Source: Kitasatospora sp. NBC_00374
Lineage (GTDB): Bacteria > Actinomycetota > Actinomycetes > Streptomycetales > Streptomycetaceae
Reading direction: 5' to 3'
Length of the DNA stretch: 64,000 nucleotides
Assembly (NCBI RefSeq): GCF_041434935.1
Contig: NZ_CP107964.1
Location: 1,488,001-1,552,000 of the forward strand
Below the pieces are notes generated by a model. It was not told the DNA's origin. It searched no databases and worked only from the letters and a program-made list of their open reading frames with translations. Of this stretch, positions 42,077 to 53,169 are shown piece by piece. Both the position numbers and the translations under genes were made by a program. How positions within the stretch are numbered: position 1 is the stretch's first letter; every line of letters starts with the position of its first letter.

Positions 42077-43276
42077 CTAGCGCGGGGGGACCTGGCCGTC
42101 GTAGACGTTGTCCGGGGTCGCGATCCCGGTGATCGCCCGGGCGAGCAGCGTGGACGGCTCCTGCCCCTGGGCGAAGACGTCCGTGTTGATCATGATCACC
42201 AGGGTGGCCCGCTGCGAGGGCAGGTGGACGGCCACGGTCTCGTAGCCCGGGATGGAGCCGTTGTGGCCGATCCATCCGCCGGTCTCGAAGACTCCGAGGC
42301 CGTAGCCCGTGCCGGGGAAGCCGGTCGGCAGCACCTCGAGCCGCTCGCGCTGGGTCTCCGGGCTGAGCAGCGTCCCGGTGGCGACGACCTCGGCCCAGCG
42401 GCGCAGGTCGCGCAGGTCCGAGATCATCGCCCCGGCAGCCCAGGCCCAACTCGGGTTCCAGTCGGTGGTGTCCGCGACCTCGCCGCCGAGCGTCTGGTCG
42501 GTGTATCCGTGCGCGTGCGGTTCGGGGAACTCGGCCCCCCGCGGGAGCAGCGTGTGGCGCAGGTGGGCCGGCCGGAGCACCCGCCGGTGGATGAAGTCGG
42601 CCAGCCCGAGGCCGCTGACCTTCTCGACCACCAGGCCGAGCAGGACGAGGTTGGTGTTGGAGTACTGGAACATCTCACCCGGCCCGAAGGTGTTGTCGTG
42701 CCGGAAGCCGTACGCGAGCACCTCCTGCGGGGTGAACGAGCGGCTCGGGTCGCCCTCCAGTGCCCGCACGAAGTCCGGGTCGGCGGTGTACGGGAACAGG
42801 CCGCTGCGCATCCCGGCGAGCTGACGCAGCGTGATCCGGTCGCCGCACGGCACGCCGTCGATGTACTTGGAGATGGGGTCGTCCAGCCCGATCCGACGGT
42901 CGTCGACGAGTTCGAGCAGCGCGGTGACCGTGAAGGTCTTGGTCTCGCTGCCGATCCGCGTGAAGACGTCGGTGGTCATCGGCCTGCGCGTGACGGTGTC
43001 GGCGACACCGGTCGCCCGCACGTAGCTCCCCTTGCCCGGCATCCACAGCCCGACGACGACGCCGGGGATGCCGGCCTGCCGGCGAACGTCCTCGATGGCC
43101 CGGTCCAGCCGGGAGGTCAGCTCGGGGCCGAGACCGTCCGGCGGGAAGTCGCCCTTGTCGTACCGGTCGATGCTCACGGCGTGGACGACCGCGGCGGGAG
43201 CCACTGCCGTCGGGGCCGGCACGGACGCCGCGAGGAGCGCTGCGGCGAGCAGCCGGCGGGAGGGGGTGCGTCGCAT
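42077..43276 (-). CDS. Secreted serine hydrolase, beta-lactamase/D-Ala-D-Ala carboxypeptidase family
   Basis: A 399-residue exported protein. The signal peptide RRLLAAALLAASVPAPTAVAPAAVVHA is followed by the serine beta-lactamase-like fold: SxxK in RIGSETKTFTV, YxN in FQYSNTNLVLLG, and HNG in WIGHNGSIPGYE. The plan and spacing match the gene at 31.2 kb, so these are paralogues. Carboxypeptidase, esterase or lactamase activity cannot be separated by sequence alone. The start is the ATG at 43276 with only a weak purine stretch upstream. Confidence 0.9.
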   Translation of the reverse strand: MRRTPSRRLLAAALLAASVPAPTAVAPAAVVHAVSIDRYDKGDFPPDGLGPELTSRLDRAIEDVRRQAGIPGVVVGLWMPGKGSYVRATGVADTVTRRPMTTDVFTRIGSETKTFTVTALLELVDDRRIGLDDPISKYIDGVPCGDRITLRQLAGMRSGLFPYTADPDFVRALEGDPSRSFTPQEVLAYGFRHDNTFGPGEMFQYSNTNLVLLGLVVEKVSGLGLADFIHRRVLRPAHLRHTLLPRGAEFPEPHAHGYTDQTLGGEVADTTDWNPSWAWAAGAMISDLRDLRRWAEVVATGTLLSPETQRERLEVLPTGFPGTGYGLGVFETGGWIGHNGSIPGYETVAVHLPSQRATLVIMINTDVFAQGQEPSTLLARAITGIATPDNVYDGQVPPR

Positions 43277-43421
43277 GTCGGGGTGCTTCTTCCAGTCCAG
43301 GGGCTCGGATGGCAACGTCACCATCCGGACCCCGGGCGCGGGCCCCCCTCCGGTACGCGCCCCCACGAGTCCACTCGTTCGGCGCCACACCTCTCCCGAG
43401 CCGGCCCCGAGCTACACGGCC

Positions 43422-44213
43422 TCAGCCCCGGCCCTGCGCCTGGCGCCGGTCCACGTACTCGGCGATGACCGAGAAGAACCGTGCAGGGTCCTCGAACGGC
43501 AGACCGTGGCCGCCGGGGACCTGGAGATAGTCGGCCTGCTGGATCGCGGCGGCCAGTTCGCGCTGGTGGTGGGGCGGGATGACCTGATCGTCGGCGCTCG
43601 CCAGCACGAGGGTGGGCGCGGCGATCCGGCCCACCGCGTCACGCAGGTCGACTCGGGTGTCGAGTTCCATCTGCCCGAGGATTCGCTCGTCGAGAACGGC
43701 CGTGAAACCCGCCGCCAGTTCGGCGAACTGCGCGTCGTCGAGGGCGCCGAGGAGACCGGGCCCCATCGCGGTGAGGATCAACTGGCGGGCCAGGAGGGCC
43801 GGGTCGGTACGCAGCAGCCGCGCCCACAGGTCGAACATGAACGCCTCGCGCGGGGTCGTCCTGACCCATCCGGCGTGCAGGACGAGCGAGGTCACGGCCG
43901 CAGGATGCCGGGCGGCCACGGCCGTGGCGACGACGGCGCCCACCGAGTGACCGACCAGGTGGAACCGTTCCAGGCCAGCGGTCCGGGCGGTGGCGACCAC
44001 CCGGTCGGCGAGTGAGTCCAGGTCGATCGGTGCCGGGTCGACTGGGGTGGCGCCGGCGCCGGGCAGGTTCGGGGCGACGACGGTGTAGCGGTCACGCGTC
44101 GCGTCGATGAGAGCTCCCCAGTTCGAGGTCGCGTCGGCGCCGGTGCCGTGGATCAGGACCAGGCCCGGTCCGGCCCCGGCGACGACGTGATCAAGCGGTT
44201 CAGGGTTGGCCAA
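43422..44213 (-). CDS. Alpha/beta hydrolase
   Basis: A 263-residue alpha/beta hydrolase. The oxyanion-hole motif is LVLIHGTGADATSNW (HG), the nucleophile elbow VGHSVGAVVATAVA (GxSxG, Ser about 92), the Asp is in LVLASADDQVIPP, and the catalytic His is in VPGGHGLPFEDP. Cytosolic; the substrate may be an ester, lactone or peroxide. The start is a TTG at 44213 with GGAGG six bases upstream. It is divergent from a MarR regulator and the operator lies between them, so the regulator likely represses it until a small ester-like inducer appears. Confidence 0.88.
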   Translation of the reverse strand: MANPEPLDHVVAGAGPGLVLIHGTGADATSNWGALIDATRDRYTVVAPNLPGAGATPVDPAPIDLDSLADRVVATARTAGLERFHLVGHSVGAVVATAVAARHPAAVTSLVLHAGWVRTTPREAFMFDLWARLLRTDPALLARQLILTAMGPGLLGALDDAQFAELAAGFTAVLDERILGQMELDTRVDLRDAVGRIAAPTLVLASADDQVIPPHHQRELAAAIQQADYLQVPGGHGLPFEDPARFFSVIAEYVDRRQAQGRG

Positions 44214-44258
44214 GGGGTGCCTCCATGAATGAGTGCTGAGCGATTGGGGAAAACATAG

Positions 44259-44286
44259 CAGAGCTCTGGCATGTGCCAGAGCTCTG
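44259..44286. promoter_or_regulatory. Near-perfect 28-base palindromic MarR operator
   Basis: Two 13-base arms, CAGAGCTCTGGCA (44259-44271) and TGCCAGAGCTCTG (44274-44286), are exact complements with two bases between. Each arm itself contains the palindrome CAGAGCTCTG, so the site is a palindrome of palindromes. It lies between the hydrolase start (44213) and marR start (44327) and probably covers one or both promoters. Confidence 0.8.
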
Positions 44287-44326
44287 TCATCAGCCAGGGT
44301 TCGAGCGGTGGCGTACCATCGGCCTC

Positions 44327-44761
44327 ATGGAGATGCCGGTCACGGAACGCCTCGGGCTGTACATCAAGCGGGTGGAGCAGGAGCTGATGGCGGCCAAGCA
44401 CGCCGCACTCCGGCCGCTCGGGCTGACGGTTCCGCAGTACGCCGCGCTGTACACGCTCGACGACCAGCCCGGGCTCTCCGCCGCCGCGCTCGCCCGCGCC
44501 TGCCTGGTCACCCCGCAGACCATCGCCACCGTGCTCGCCAACCTGGAGGCGAAGGGGCTGATCACCCGCCAGCCGCATCCCTGGCATCGCAAGGTGGCCG
44601 AGGTACGCCTCACCGACGACGGACGCCTACTGCTCGCGGAGGCCGACGCGAAGGCCGTCGCCATCGAGCGACGGATCGCCGACGGCTTCAGCCCCGAGGA
44701 ACGCGCTCTGCTGATCGACCTGCTGGCCCGCGCATCGAGTCGACTGACTCTCGCGCCCTAG
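44327..44761 (+). CDS. MarR family transcriptional regulator
   Basis: A 144-residue regulator. LTVPQYAALYTLDDQPGLSAAALARACLVTPQTIATVLANLEAKGLITRQPHPWHRKVAEVRLTDDGRLLL is the winged-helix core, with recognition helix TPQTIATVLANLEAKG and a His/Trp-rich wing in place of the usual Asp-Arg-Arg. The start ATG at 44327 is 41 bases past the operator. It is convergent with the CU044_5270 gene, with a long hairpin between. It likely represses itself and the divergent alpha/beta hydrolase. Confidence 0.9.
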   Translation: MEMPVTERLGLYIKRVEQELMAAKHAALRPLGLTVPQYAALYTLDDQPGLSAAALARACLVTPQTIATVLANLEAKGLITRQPHPWHRKVAEVRLTDDGRLLLAEADAKAVAIERRIADGFSPEERALLIDLLARASSRLTLAP

Positions 44762-44769
44762 AACCGACA

Positions 44770-44813
44770 CCGCCCGCCGCCCCGGCCCACAGGGGGGCCG
44801 GGGCGGCGGGCGG
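44770..44813. terminator. Strong convergent terminator
   Basis: A perfect 19-bp stem at 44770-44788 and 44795-44813 with a six-base loop (ACAGGG). It separates the converging marR and CU044_5270 genes. It is the longest perfect stem seen in the window. Confidence 0.85.
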
Positions 44814-44819
44814 GTGCGG

Positions 44820-45881
44820 TCAGGCCTGCGCGTTGCCGGGCCGCTGGCCTGCGGCGTCGGTGACGGCGCGCTTCAGAACGGCGGTGTTCGCCGTGACGGT
44901 GCCGGGCTTGACTCCGAAGGCCTCGGTGACCTGGACGCTGCGCTCACCCAGGAAGGCGTAGGAGGTGCGGTCGAAGATGATCTCGTCGCGCGAGCCGGTG
45001 GCACTGTTGGTGCGGGCGATGGCGATACCGGTGCGGCCGGCGGCGTCGGTGGCATCGTCGACCAGGACGACTCCGGGAATACGGGCGGCGGCCTGGTAGA
45101 GCGCGGCGGCGAGCTTGCCGGGGACGGCCTGTTCGCGGACCATGTCGGCGATGGTGACGAACGCCTGCTGGTCCGGTCCGCTGCCGGCTCCCTTGGTCTC
45201 GGTGTAGATCTTCTGCAGCAGTTCCTGCGGGTCGGTGGGAAGGGTGCGCAGGTAGTCGTAGGAGGGGCCGTTCAGGTAGGCGCCGGTGCCCGACTCCAGG
45301 GCCTCACCTCCCTCCGGGGTCTTGCCCTCCTCGATGAGCCGGCCCGTGCGGCCGTCGGCCGAGTGCCACACCTGCCGATGGTGGGGCTTGTCGACCCACA
45401 CGTTCGACGTGCCGCTACCCGCGTCGACGGAGCCCACGAGGTGGGAGACGGTGCTCTCGATGTAGACGTACTGGCCCGGGCGCAGGACGAGGTCGGGTGC
45501 GGCCTCGGCGGCCAGGGAGATCCGCTGTACGGCGCCCGCCAGGGCCGCGGTGTCGCCGGCCGCGATCCGGACGACGGGCGCCGCGACGCGCGCGTCCCCC
45601 GCGGGACCGGCTCCCTGAGTGCCGTCCGTGGTGAGTGCCACGGTCGCGGCGAGGGCGAAGGCCGCCATCGTGGCGGGCACGGCGATCAGCAGCCGACGAC
45701 GGCTCCTGGCCTCGGGCCGGACCGGAGCCGCGGTTTGGGGGGTGCGGGTGATCTCGTTCATCAGGAACTCCTCGATCTGGCGCTGCCGGCCGAGCGGGGC
45801 GGCCGGTGCTCCGGCCGCGGGAAGCAGGTGCTTCAGCTCCGCGTCGTCGAGCGACTCCTGCCGCTTCGGGGTGCTGGTCAT
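44820..45881 (-). CDS. CU044_5270 family membrane protein, ECF sigma partner
   Basis: A 353-residue protein. The cytosolic N-terminus (LDDAELKHLLPAAGAPAAPLGRQRQIEEFLMNEI) is followed by one helix (RRLLIAVPATMAAFALAATVAL) and a large exterior domain with YVYIESTVSH, RQVWHSADGRTGRL and IFDRTSYAFLGERSVQVT, the features of the CU044_5270 family. It overlaps the stop of the sigma factor gene by four bases (ATGA). By position it may act as an anti-sigma or sensing partner, though it has no classic zinc anti-sigma motif. Function is not established. Confidence 0.85.
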   Translation of the reverse strand: MTSTPKRQESLDDAELKHLLPAAGAPAAPLGRQRQIEEFLMNEITRTPQTAAPVRPEARSRRRLLIAVPATMAAFALAATVALTTDGTQGAGPAGDARVAAPVVRIAAGDTAALAGAVQRISLAAEAAPDLVLRPGQYVYIESTVSHLVGSVDAGSGTSNVWVDKPHHRQVWHSADGRTGRLIEEGKTPEGGEALESGTGAYLNGPSYDYLRTLPTDPQELLQKIYTETKGAGSGPDQQAFVTIADMVREQAVPGKLAAALYQAAARIPGVVLVDDATDAAGRTGIAIARTNSATGSRDEIIFDRTSYAFLGERSVQVTEAFGVKPGTVTANTAVLKRAVTDAAGQRPGNAQA

Positions 45882-46519
45882 CCGTTCCACTCCTTGTCCG
45901 ACCGGGCCGGAACCATCCGGCCACCCTGTACTTGTCCGACTGCCCGCAGGGGTTCCCGCAGAGTCTTCGAGGCCTGCCGCAGTTCCTTGTCGGCCAGGGC
46001 ACGCAACCGGGTGCGGGCCCTGGAGAGCCTTGAGCGCACGGTGCCGACCGGGATGCCCAGCGCCGCGGCGGCCTCGGGGTAGCTCAGGCCGGCCCACACG
46101 CACAGCGAGAACACCTCGCGCTCCCCACGACGGAGTCTCTCCAACGCCGCCTTGGCGGCCAGAAGCTGCTCGTGGTCGGCGAGGCGGCCGACCAGCTCGT
46201 CGGCGAAGTCCGGGGCGGGTTCGGCGAGCGGCATCCGGGCGAGGGCGGCGGCATGCCGGCGGGCGGCCCGGGCCCGGTTGCGCAGCACGTTGACAGTGAT
46301 GCCCATCAGCCAGGGGCGGGGTGTGCTCCCCTCATCGCGGAGCTTCTCCCGCAGCCGCCACGCCTCCAGGAAGACCACTGCCATGACGTCCTCGGCGCCG
46401 GCGCGATCCCCGCTCACCCGGACGGCATGCGCCAGGACCGCCTGCGAGTGTTCCTGGAACAGCTGCCGGAAGGCGCCGGGATCCCCGGCTCTGATCCGTT
46501 CGTGCATCGAAAAGTCCAC
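45878..46519 (-). CDS. ECF-type RNA polymerase sigma factor
   Basis: A 213-residue sigma-70 family ECF factor. Region 2 is residues about 15-80 (FRQLFQEHSQAVLAHAVRVSGDRAGAEDVMAVVFLEAWRLREKL), region 4 about 118-165 (LERLRRGEREVFSLCVWAGLSYPEAAAALGIPVGTVRSRLSRARTRL). A basic tail follows. The likely start is the GTG at 46519, but the ATG at 46507 is possible. The downstream overlapping gene is its probable membrane partner. Its target promoters are unknown. Confidence 0.9.
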   Translation of the reverse strand: MDFSMHERIRAGDPGAFRQLFQEHSQAVLAHAVRVSGDRAGAEDVMAVVFLEAWRLREKLRDEGSTPRPWLMGITVNVLRNRARAARRHAAALARMPLAEPAPDFADELVGRLADHEQLLAAKAALERLRRGEREVFSLCVWAGLSYPEAAAALGIPVGTVRSRLSRARTRLRALADKELRQASKTLREPLRAVGQVQGGRMVPARSDKEWNG

Positions 46520-46564
46520 ACCTCTGGTTGTCCCGCCGCCACAGGGCAGTTCCCGTGACCCGCG

Positions 46565-47983
46565 TCACAGGGGAAACTGGTCCGCACGTTCGACACGGAC
46601 CGGGTACGGGACGAAGGTGCTGGTGTGCTCGTCGACCGCCAGGGGCCGGCCGATGGCGGGCGCGGCGCGCTGGGGGCAGGCGGGGCGTTCGCAGACCTTG
46701 CAGCCGAGGCCGATCGGGGTGGCCGCGCCCTCGTCCCCGAGGTCGAGGCCGGCGGAGTACACCAGCCGTGCGGCGTGCCGCAGTTCGCAGCCGAGCCCGA
46801 TGGCGAAGGTCTTGCCCGGCCTTCCCCAGCCGCCGGGCGAGCGGGTCACCGCGCGGGCGGTCCACAGGTAGCGCCGCCCGTCGGGCATGGCGGCGACCTG
46901 GACGTGCACCCGGCCGGGGGCGGCGAAGGCCTCGTAGACGTTCCAGAGCGGGCAGGTGCCGCCGGTGCGGGAGAAGTGGAAGTCGGTGGCGGACTGGCGC
47001 TTGGAGACGTTGCCGGCCCGGTCGACCCGGACGAAGGAGAACGGCACCCCGCGCAGCCGGGGCCGCTGGAGGGTGCTGAGGCGGTGGCAGACCGTCTCGT
47101 AGCCGACCCCGAAGTGGTCGGCGAGGTGCTCGATGTCGTAGCGGGCCGCCTCCGCCTCGGCGTGGAAGACGGTGTAGGGCAGGACCAGGGCGGCCGCGAA
47201 GTGGTTGGCCAGGCCGATCCGGGTGAGCGACCAGGCGGTGGATCCCTCGGGGCTGTCCTGCGCGGCGAGTTCGCCGAGCAGGGCGTCGTGCTCCAGGTAG
47301 GCCAGCTGGGTGGCCATCCGGAAGGCCTGCTGGCCCGGCCGCAGCCGGTCCGACAGCCGGAGCACCCGGGTGCGCGGGTCGTACTCGTGCAGGCGCTCTC
47401 CCCCGGTGGCCAGCCGGACCCCGTGCCCGGCCGCGAGCCGTTCGGCCAGCACCGTCCTGACCCCGCCTCGCCGCAGCCCGATGGATCTCGCCAACTCCTC
47501 TGCCGACAGGTCGAGTTCATGGACGTAGTTCTGGCGCCGGTAGAAGAACTCGCGGACCTGCTCGTGCGGCGTACGGGCGGTGTCGGCCGCCGGTCCCCGG
47601 TCGCCGGCCAGGATTGCGAGCTGGTCGGCGACGGCCCGGCGGCTGCGGCCCAGGTCCATCAACAGCCGGGCCACGGCGGGCAGCCGGGTGGCGAGCTCGT
47701 CCAGGTCACCGGGGGTGACGCGGCCGGCGGCGAGCTCCTCGCCGAGGGAGTCGCGCAGTTCGGCGGTGAGCCGGGCGGTGTCCGGCGGGGCGAAGTAGCC
47801 GGCGTCCACACCGAAGGCCTCGGTGAGCCGCAGCAGGACCGGGACGGTGAGCGGGCGGGCGTCGTGCTCCAGCTGGTTGAGGTAGCTGGGCGAGAGTTCG
47901 AGCAGCCGGGCCAGGGCCGCCTGGCTGAGCCCGCGGTCCTCGCGCAGCCGGCGCAGGCGCGCGCCGGCGAAGGTCCGTCCCAT
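46565..47983 (-). CDS. ramB: RamB-like XRE regulator of acetate metabolism
   Basis: A 472-residue regulator of the short-chain-fatty-acid (ScfR/RamB) family. The N-terminal helix-turn-helix is [36 protein letters not shown]. The middle has a metallopeptidase-like IrrE domain ([28 protein letters not shown]). The C-terminal region carries Cys residues ([26 protein letters not shown]). RamB binds upstream of glyoxylate and acetate genes in Corynebacterium and Mycobacterium. Here it is divergent from aceA with four TTCGCAG repeats in the gap, which fits direct control. GGAG precedes the ATG. Confidence 0.88.
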   Translation of the reverse strand: MGRTFAGARLRRLREDRGLSQAALARLLELSPSYLNQLEHDARPLTVPVLLRLTEAFGVDAGYFAPPDTARLTAELRDSLGEELAAGRVTPGDLDELATRLPAVARLLMDLGRSRRAVADQLAILAGDRGPAADTARTPHEQVREFFYRRQNYVHELDLSAEELARSIGLRRGGVRTVLAERLAAGHGVRLATGGERLHEYDPRTRVLRLSDRLRPGQQAFRMATQLAYLEHDALLGELAAQDSPEGSTAWSLTRIGLANHFAAALVLPYTVFHAEAEAARYDIEHLADHFGVGYETVCHRLSTLQRPRLRGVPFSFVRVDRAGNVSKRQSATDFHFSRTGGTCPLWNVYEAFAAPGRVHVQVAAMPDGRRYLWTARAVTRSPGGWGRPGKTFAIGLGCELRHAARLVYSAGLDLGDEGAATPIGLGCKVCERPACPQRAAPAIGRPLAVDEHTSTFVPYPVRVERADQFPL

Positions 47984-48053
47984 CGAGCCGTCTCCGCTCC
48001 TCGCCGACCGTTCGGGTGCCTCGCAGCATAGCCAGGAGGAGGGTCCCGGAGTC

Positions 48054-48091
48054 TTCGCAGACTTCGCAGATTCGCAGGATCGGATTCGCAG
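48054..48091. promoter_or_regulatory. Four TTCGCAG direct repeats between ramB and aceA
   Basis: TTCGCAG occurs at 48054-48060, 48063-48069, 48071-48077 and 48085-48091. The cluster is about 70-110 bases upstream of ramB and 240-270 upstream of aceA. It resembles the TTTGCAAA-like sites of corynebacterial RamB with GC-rich changes. Hence a probable RamB operator serving both genes. Confidence 0.55.
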
Positions 48092-48327
48092 AAGTTGGCA
48101 GCCGTCCACCGGTGACGGCCGCCGCCGGGGCTGCCAGAGTCGGTGCTGCGGCCGGAAGGCGCACCACGAACGGCCCTACTGCCAAGGCGTTCTCCGCCTG
48201 GCGGCAGGAGCCGAGGGCTACGACGTCCCGGCAGCGCCGCTGCCTGCCCGGCGCCCCCGGCCGCACTTTCACCGGGCGAAGTGATCGGCCTCACATCCTT
48301 CGCAACGAGCATCCTCGGGAGCAGATC

Positions 48328-49620
<1,293 letters not shown>

Positions 49621-49671
49621 TCAGGCCCGGCCGGCTCCCCGCTGCCGGCCGGCCGCCCCAGACCTTCGCCC

Positions 49672-49697
49672 GGGGTCCCGTTGAGGGACGGGACCCC
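49672..49697 (+). terminator. First hairpin in the aceA-aceB gap
   Basis: A perfect 9-bp stem, GGGGTCCCG (49672-49680) and CGGGACCCC (49689-49697), with an eight-base loop, 51 bases past the aceA stop. It may cause partial termination or shield the aceA message. Confidence 0.6.
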
Positions 49698-49710
49698 GAC
49701 GGCCGCCCGT

Positions 49711-49744
49711 GCCCGGGGCCGCGTTGGGAGACGCGGCCCCGGGC
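49711..49744 (+). terminator. Second hairpin in the aceA-aceB gap
   Basis: A perfect 14-bp stem, GCCCGGGGCCGCGT (49711-49724) and its complement (49731-49744), with a six-base loop. It ends only 20 bases before the aceB start and close to its ribosome site, so it can act as terminator, RNase barrier or translation modulator. Confidence 0.7.
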
Positions 49745-49764
49745 CCACCTTCCTGGAGAGCCGG

Positions 49765-51375
<1,611 letters not shown>

Positions 51376-51406
51376 GCCGTCCCAGCCCAGCAAGGGAGAC
51401 AGCACC

Positions 51407-52273
51407 GTGAACGAGATCCGAAGGGTGGCCGTGGTCGGCGCCGGGCAGATGGGCTCCGGCATCGCCGAGGTCTTCGCCCGCGCCGGCCTGGACACCGTCG
51501 TCTGCGAGCGCGGCCCGGACGCGCTGCGCGCGGCCCGCGCCCGGATCGACCGCGCCCTGCACCACGCGGTCGAACGCGGCCGGCTCAGCCCGGCCGGGCG
51601 CGAGGACGCCTGGGCGCACCTGCTCTTCGCCGACGATCTGGAGGCGCTGGCCGACCGCCAGTTGGTGGTCGAGGCCGTGGTCGAGGACGAGCCCGTCAAG
51701 ACGGAGGTGCTCGCCGCCCTGGACAAGGTGCTGGCGGACGAGCAGGCCGTCCTCGCCACCAACACCTCCGCCATCCCGGTCACCCGGCTCGGCATCGCCA
51801 CCGACCGCGCCTCGCACGTCCTCGGCCTGCACTTCTTCAACCCGGCGCCGGTCATGCCGCTGGTGGAACTGGTCTCCTCCCTGCACACCGACCAGACCGT
51901 CCTCAACCGGGTCGACAGCTTCGTCCAGGACACCCTCCGCAAGCACGTCATCCGCTCCCGCGACCGGGCCGGCTTCGTCGTCAACGCCCTCCTGGTCCCC
52001 TACCTACTGTCCGCGATCCGGATGGCCGAGGCCGGCCACGCCACCGCCGCCGACATCGACGCCGGCATGGTGCACGGCTGCGCCCACCCCATGGGCCCGC
52101 TCCAACTCGCCGACCTGATCGGCCTGGACACCGTCCAGGCCATCGCCGAGTCGCTGTACGAGGAGTACAAGGAACCGCTGTACGCTCCGCCGCCGCTGCT
52201 GTCGCGGATGGTCGAGGCCGGACTGCTCGGCCGCAAGTCGGGACGTGGCTTCCATCGCCACCGGACGGCCTGA
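51407..52273 (+). CDS. 3-hydroxybutyryl-CoA dehydrogenase
   Basis: A 288-residue NAD(P)-dependent enzyme that interconverts acetoacetyl-CoA and 3-hydroxybutyryl-CoA. The Rossmann motif is VAVVGAGQMGSGIAEVFARAG. Then follow TNTSAIPVTRL, LHFFNPAPVMPLVELV with the catalytic His-Glu region, and GFVVNALLVPYLLSAIRM, MGPLQLADLIGLDT, GRKSGRGFHRH at the end. The GTG at 51407 has GGGAGA upstream. Its place after aceA-aceB suits acetate, butyrate or polyhydroxybutyrate metabolism; the same gene trio occurs in other streptomycetes. Confidence 0.94.
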   Translation: MNEIRRVAVVGAGQMGSGIAEVFARAGLDTVVCERGPDALRAARARIDRALHHAVERGRLSPAGREDAWAHLLFADDLEALADRQLVVEAVVEDEPVKTEVLAALDKVLADEQAVLATNTSAIPVTRLGIATDRASHVLGLHFFNPAPVMPLVELVSSLHTDQTVLNRVDSFVQDTLRKHVIRSRDRAGFVVNALLVPYLLSAIRMAEAGHATAADIDAGMVHGCAHPMGPLQLADLIGLDTVQAIAESLYEEYKEPLYAPPPLLSRMVEAGLLGRKSGRGFHRHRTA

Positions 52274-52316
52274 ACCAAACGGTGGACGCCTTTCGGCGAG
52301 CGCCGCCCGCCGCCGC

Positions 52317-53120
52317 TCAGCGCGGCACCACCTCGGTCGGGTCGAACAGCCGGGCCGCCGCGAGCAGGCTCGGCAGCATCCGCTCCGCGTGTTCGGCGTA
52401 CCCCCGCGCGCAGGGGTGGACGCCGTCCGGGCCCAGGAGTTCGTGTGCGCGGTCGCGGAACTCGGTGCCGGAGGACGGCGCCGGCACCGCGCCGGCCCGC
52501 TCGGCGGCGCGGAGCTGGAGCCGGGCCAGGCGCCGGGCCCGGTGGGCACCCAGCCAGCGGGCCGGTGCCCGGAAGCCCGGGCCGTACCCGGGATTCGGGC
52601 AGGGCACCACGACCGGCTGCCAGCCTTCCTCGCGCAGGCCGTGGACCAGGTGGGCGAAGCTCCGGGCGGAGCGCCCCAGCGGCCGCGGGAGCAGGACGTC
52701 GTTGCCTCCGATGATCAGCACGGCCACGCCGGGCCGCAGGGCGGACGCCCGGGCGGCCTGCCGACGGGCGCCCGCCGTGGTGGCGCCCACCCGGGCCAGT
52801 ACCCGCAGGTCCACCGGCCGGTCGAGGTGCTCGCCGAGGGCGTGGGCCAGCCGGGCGCCGATCGTCTCCTCGCGATGGCGGGCGCCGAGGCTCTGGGCGA
52901 GCGAGTCCCCGAGCATCAGCAGGGTGAGCGGCCGGTCGTCGGCGGGCGCAACCGGTCCGTACCGCCCGTCGGCGTACGGGACGGACCAGTCGGCGGGCGG
53001 ACGGGACATCAGCAGGCGGCAGTAGAGGCGGGCACCGGCGACCCGGGCTCGGGCGAGCAGGCCGCCGCGGCGCACGGGGCGGTCGGCGCAGGACGTACGT
53101 TCCCTCGCTGGGGTGGTCAT
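52317..53120 (-). CDS. SGNH/GDSL-type hydrolase, end of lipid operon
   Basis: A 267-residue hydrolase. Block I is LTLLMLGDSLAQSLGA (catalytic Ser near residue 72), the Gly block is in RVLARVGATTAGAR, block III is LIIGGNDVLLPRP, and block V is LLGPDGVHPCARGY (Asp and His). No signal peptide is seen, so it is likely cytosolic. SGNH enzymes include the thioesterase/lysophospholipase TesA. It starts 49 bases after the ketoacyl synthase stop on the same strand, so it may release an acyl chain from the carrier protein or trim an ester. That role is inference from context. Confidence 0.88.
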   Translation of the reverse strand: MTTPARERTSCADRPVRRGGLLARARVAGARLYCRLLMSRPPADWSVPYADGRYGPVAPADDRPLTLLMLGDSLAQSLGARHREETIGARLAHALGEHLDRPVDLRVLARVGATTAGARRQAARASALRPGVAVLIIGGNDVLLPRPLGRSARSFAHLVHGLREEGWQPVVVPCPNPGYGPGFRAPARWLGAHRARRLARLQLRAAERAGAVPAPSSGTEFRDRAHELLGPDGVHPCARGYAEHAERMLPSLLAAARLFDPTEVVPR

Positions 53121-53169
53121 GGTGCACTCTCCGGGTCTGGCACGGACGGTGGGGCCGGACGGCGCCGGG

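Noticed and set aside
49672..49744. A tRNA or structured RNA gene in the aceA-aceB gap.
   Set aside because: Only two simple hairpins are present; there is no cloverleaf, T-loop motif or CCA-type end.
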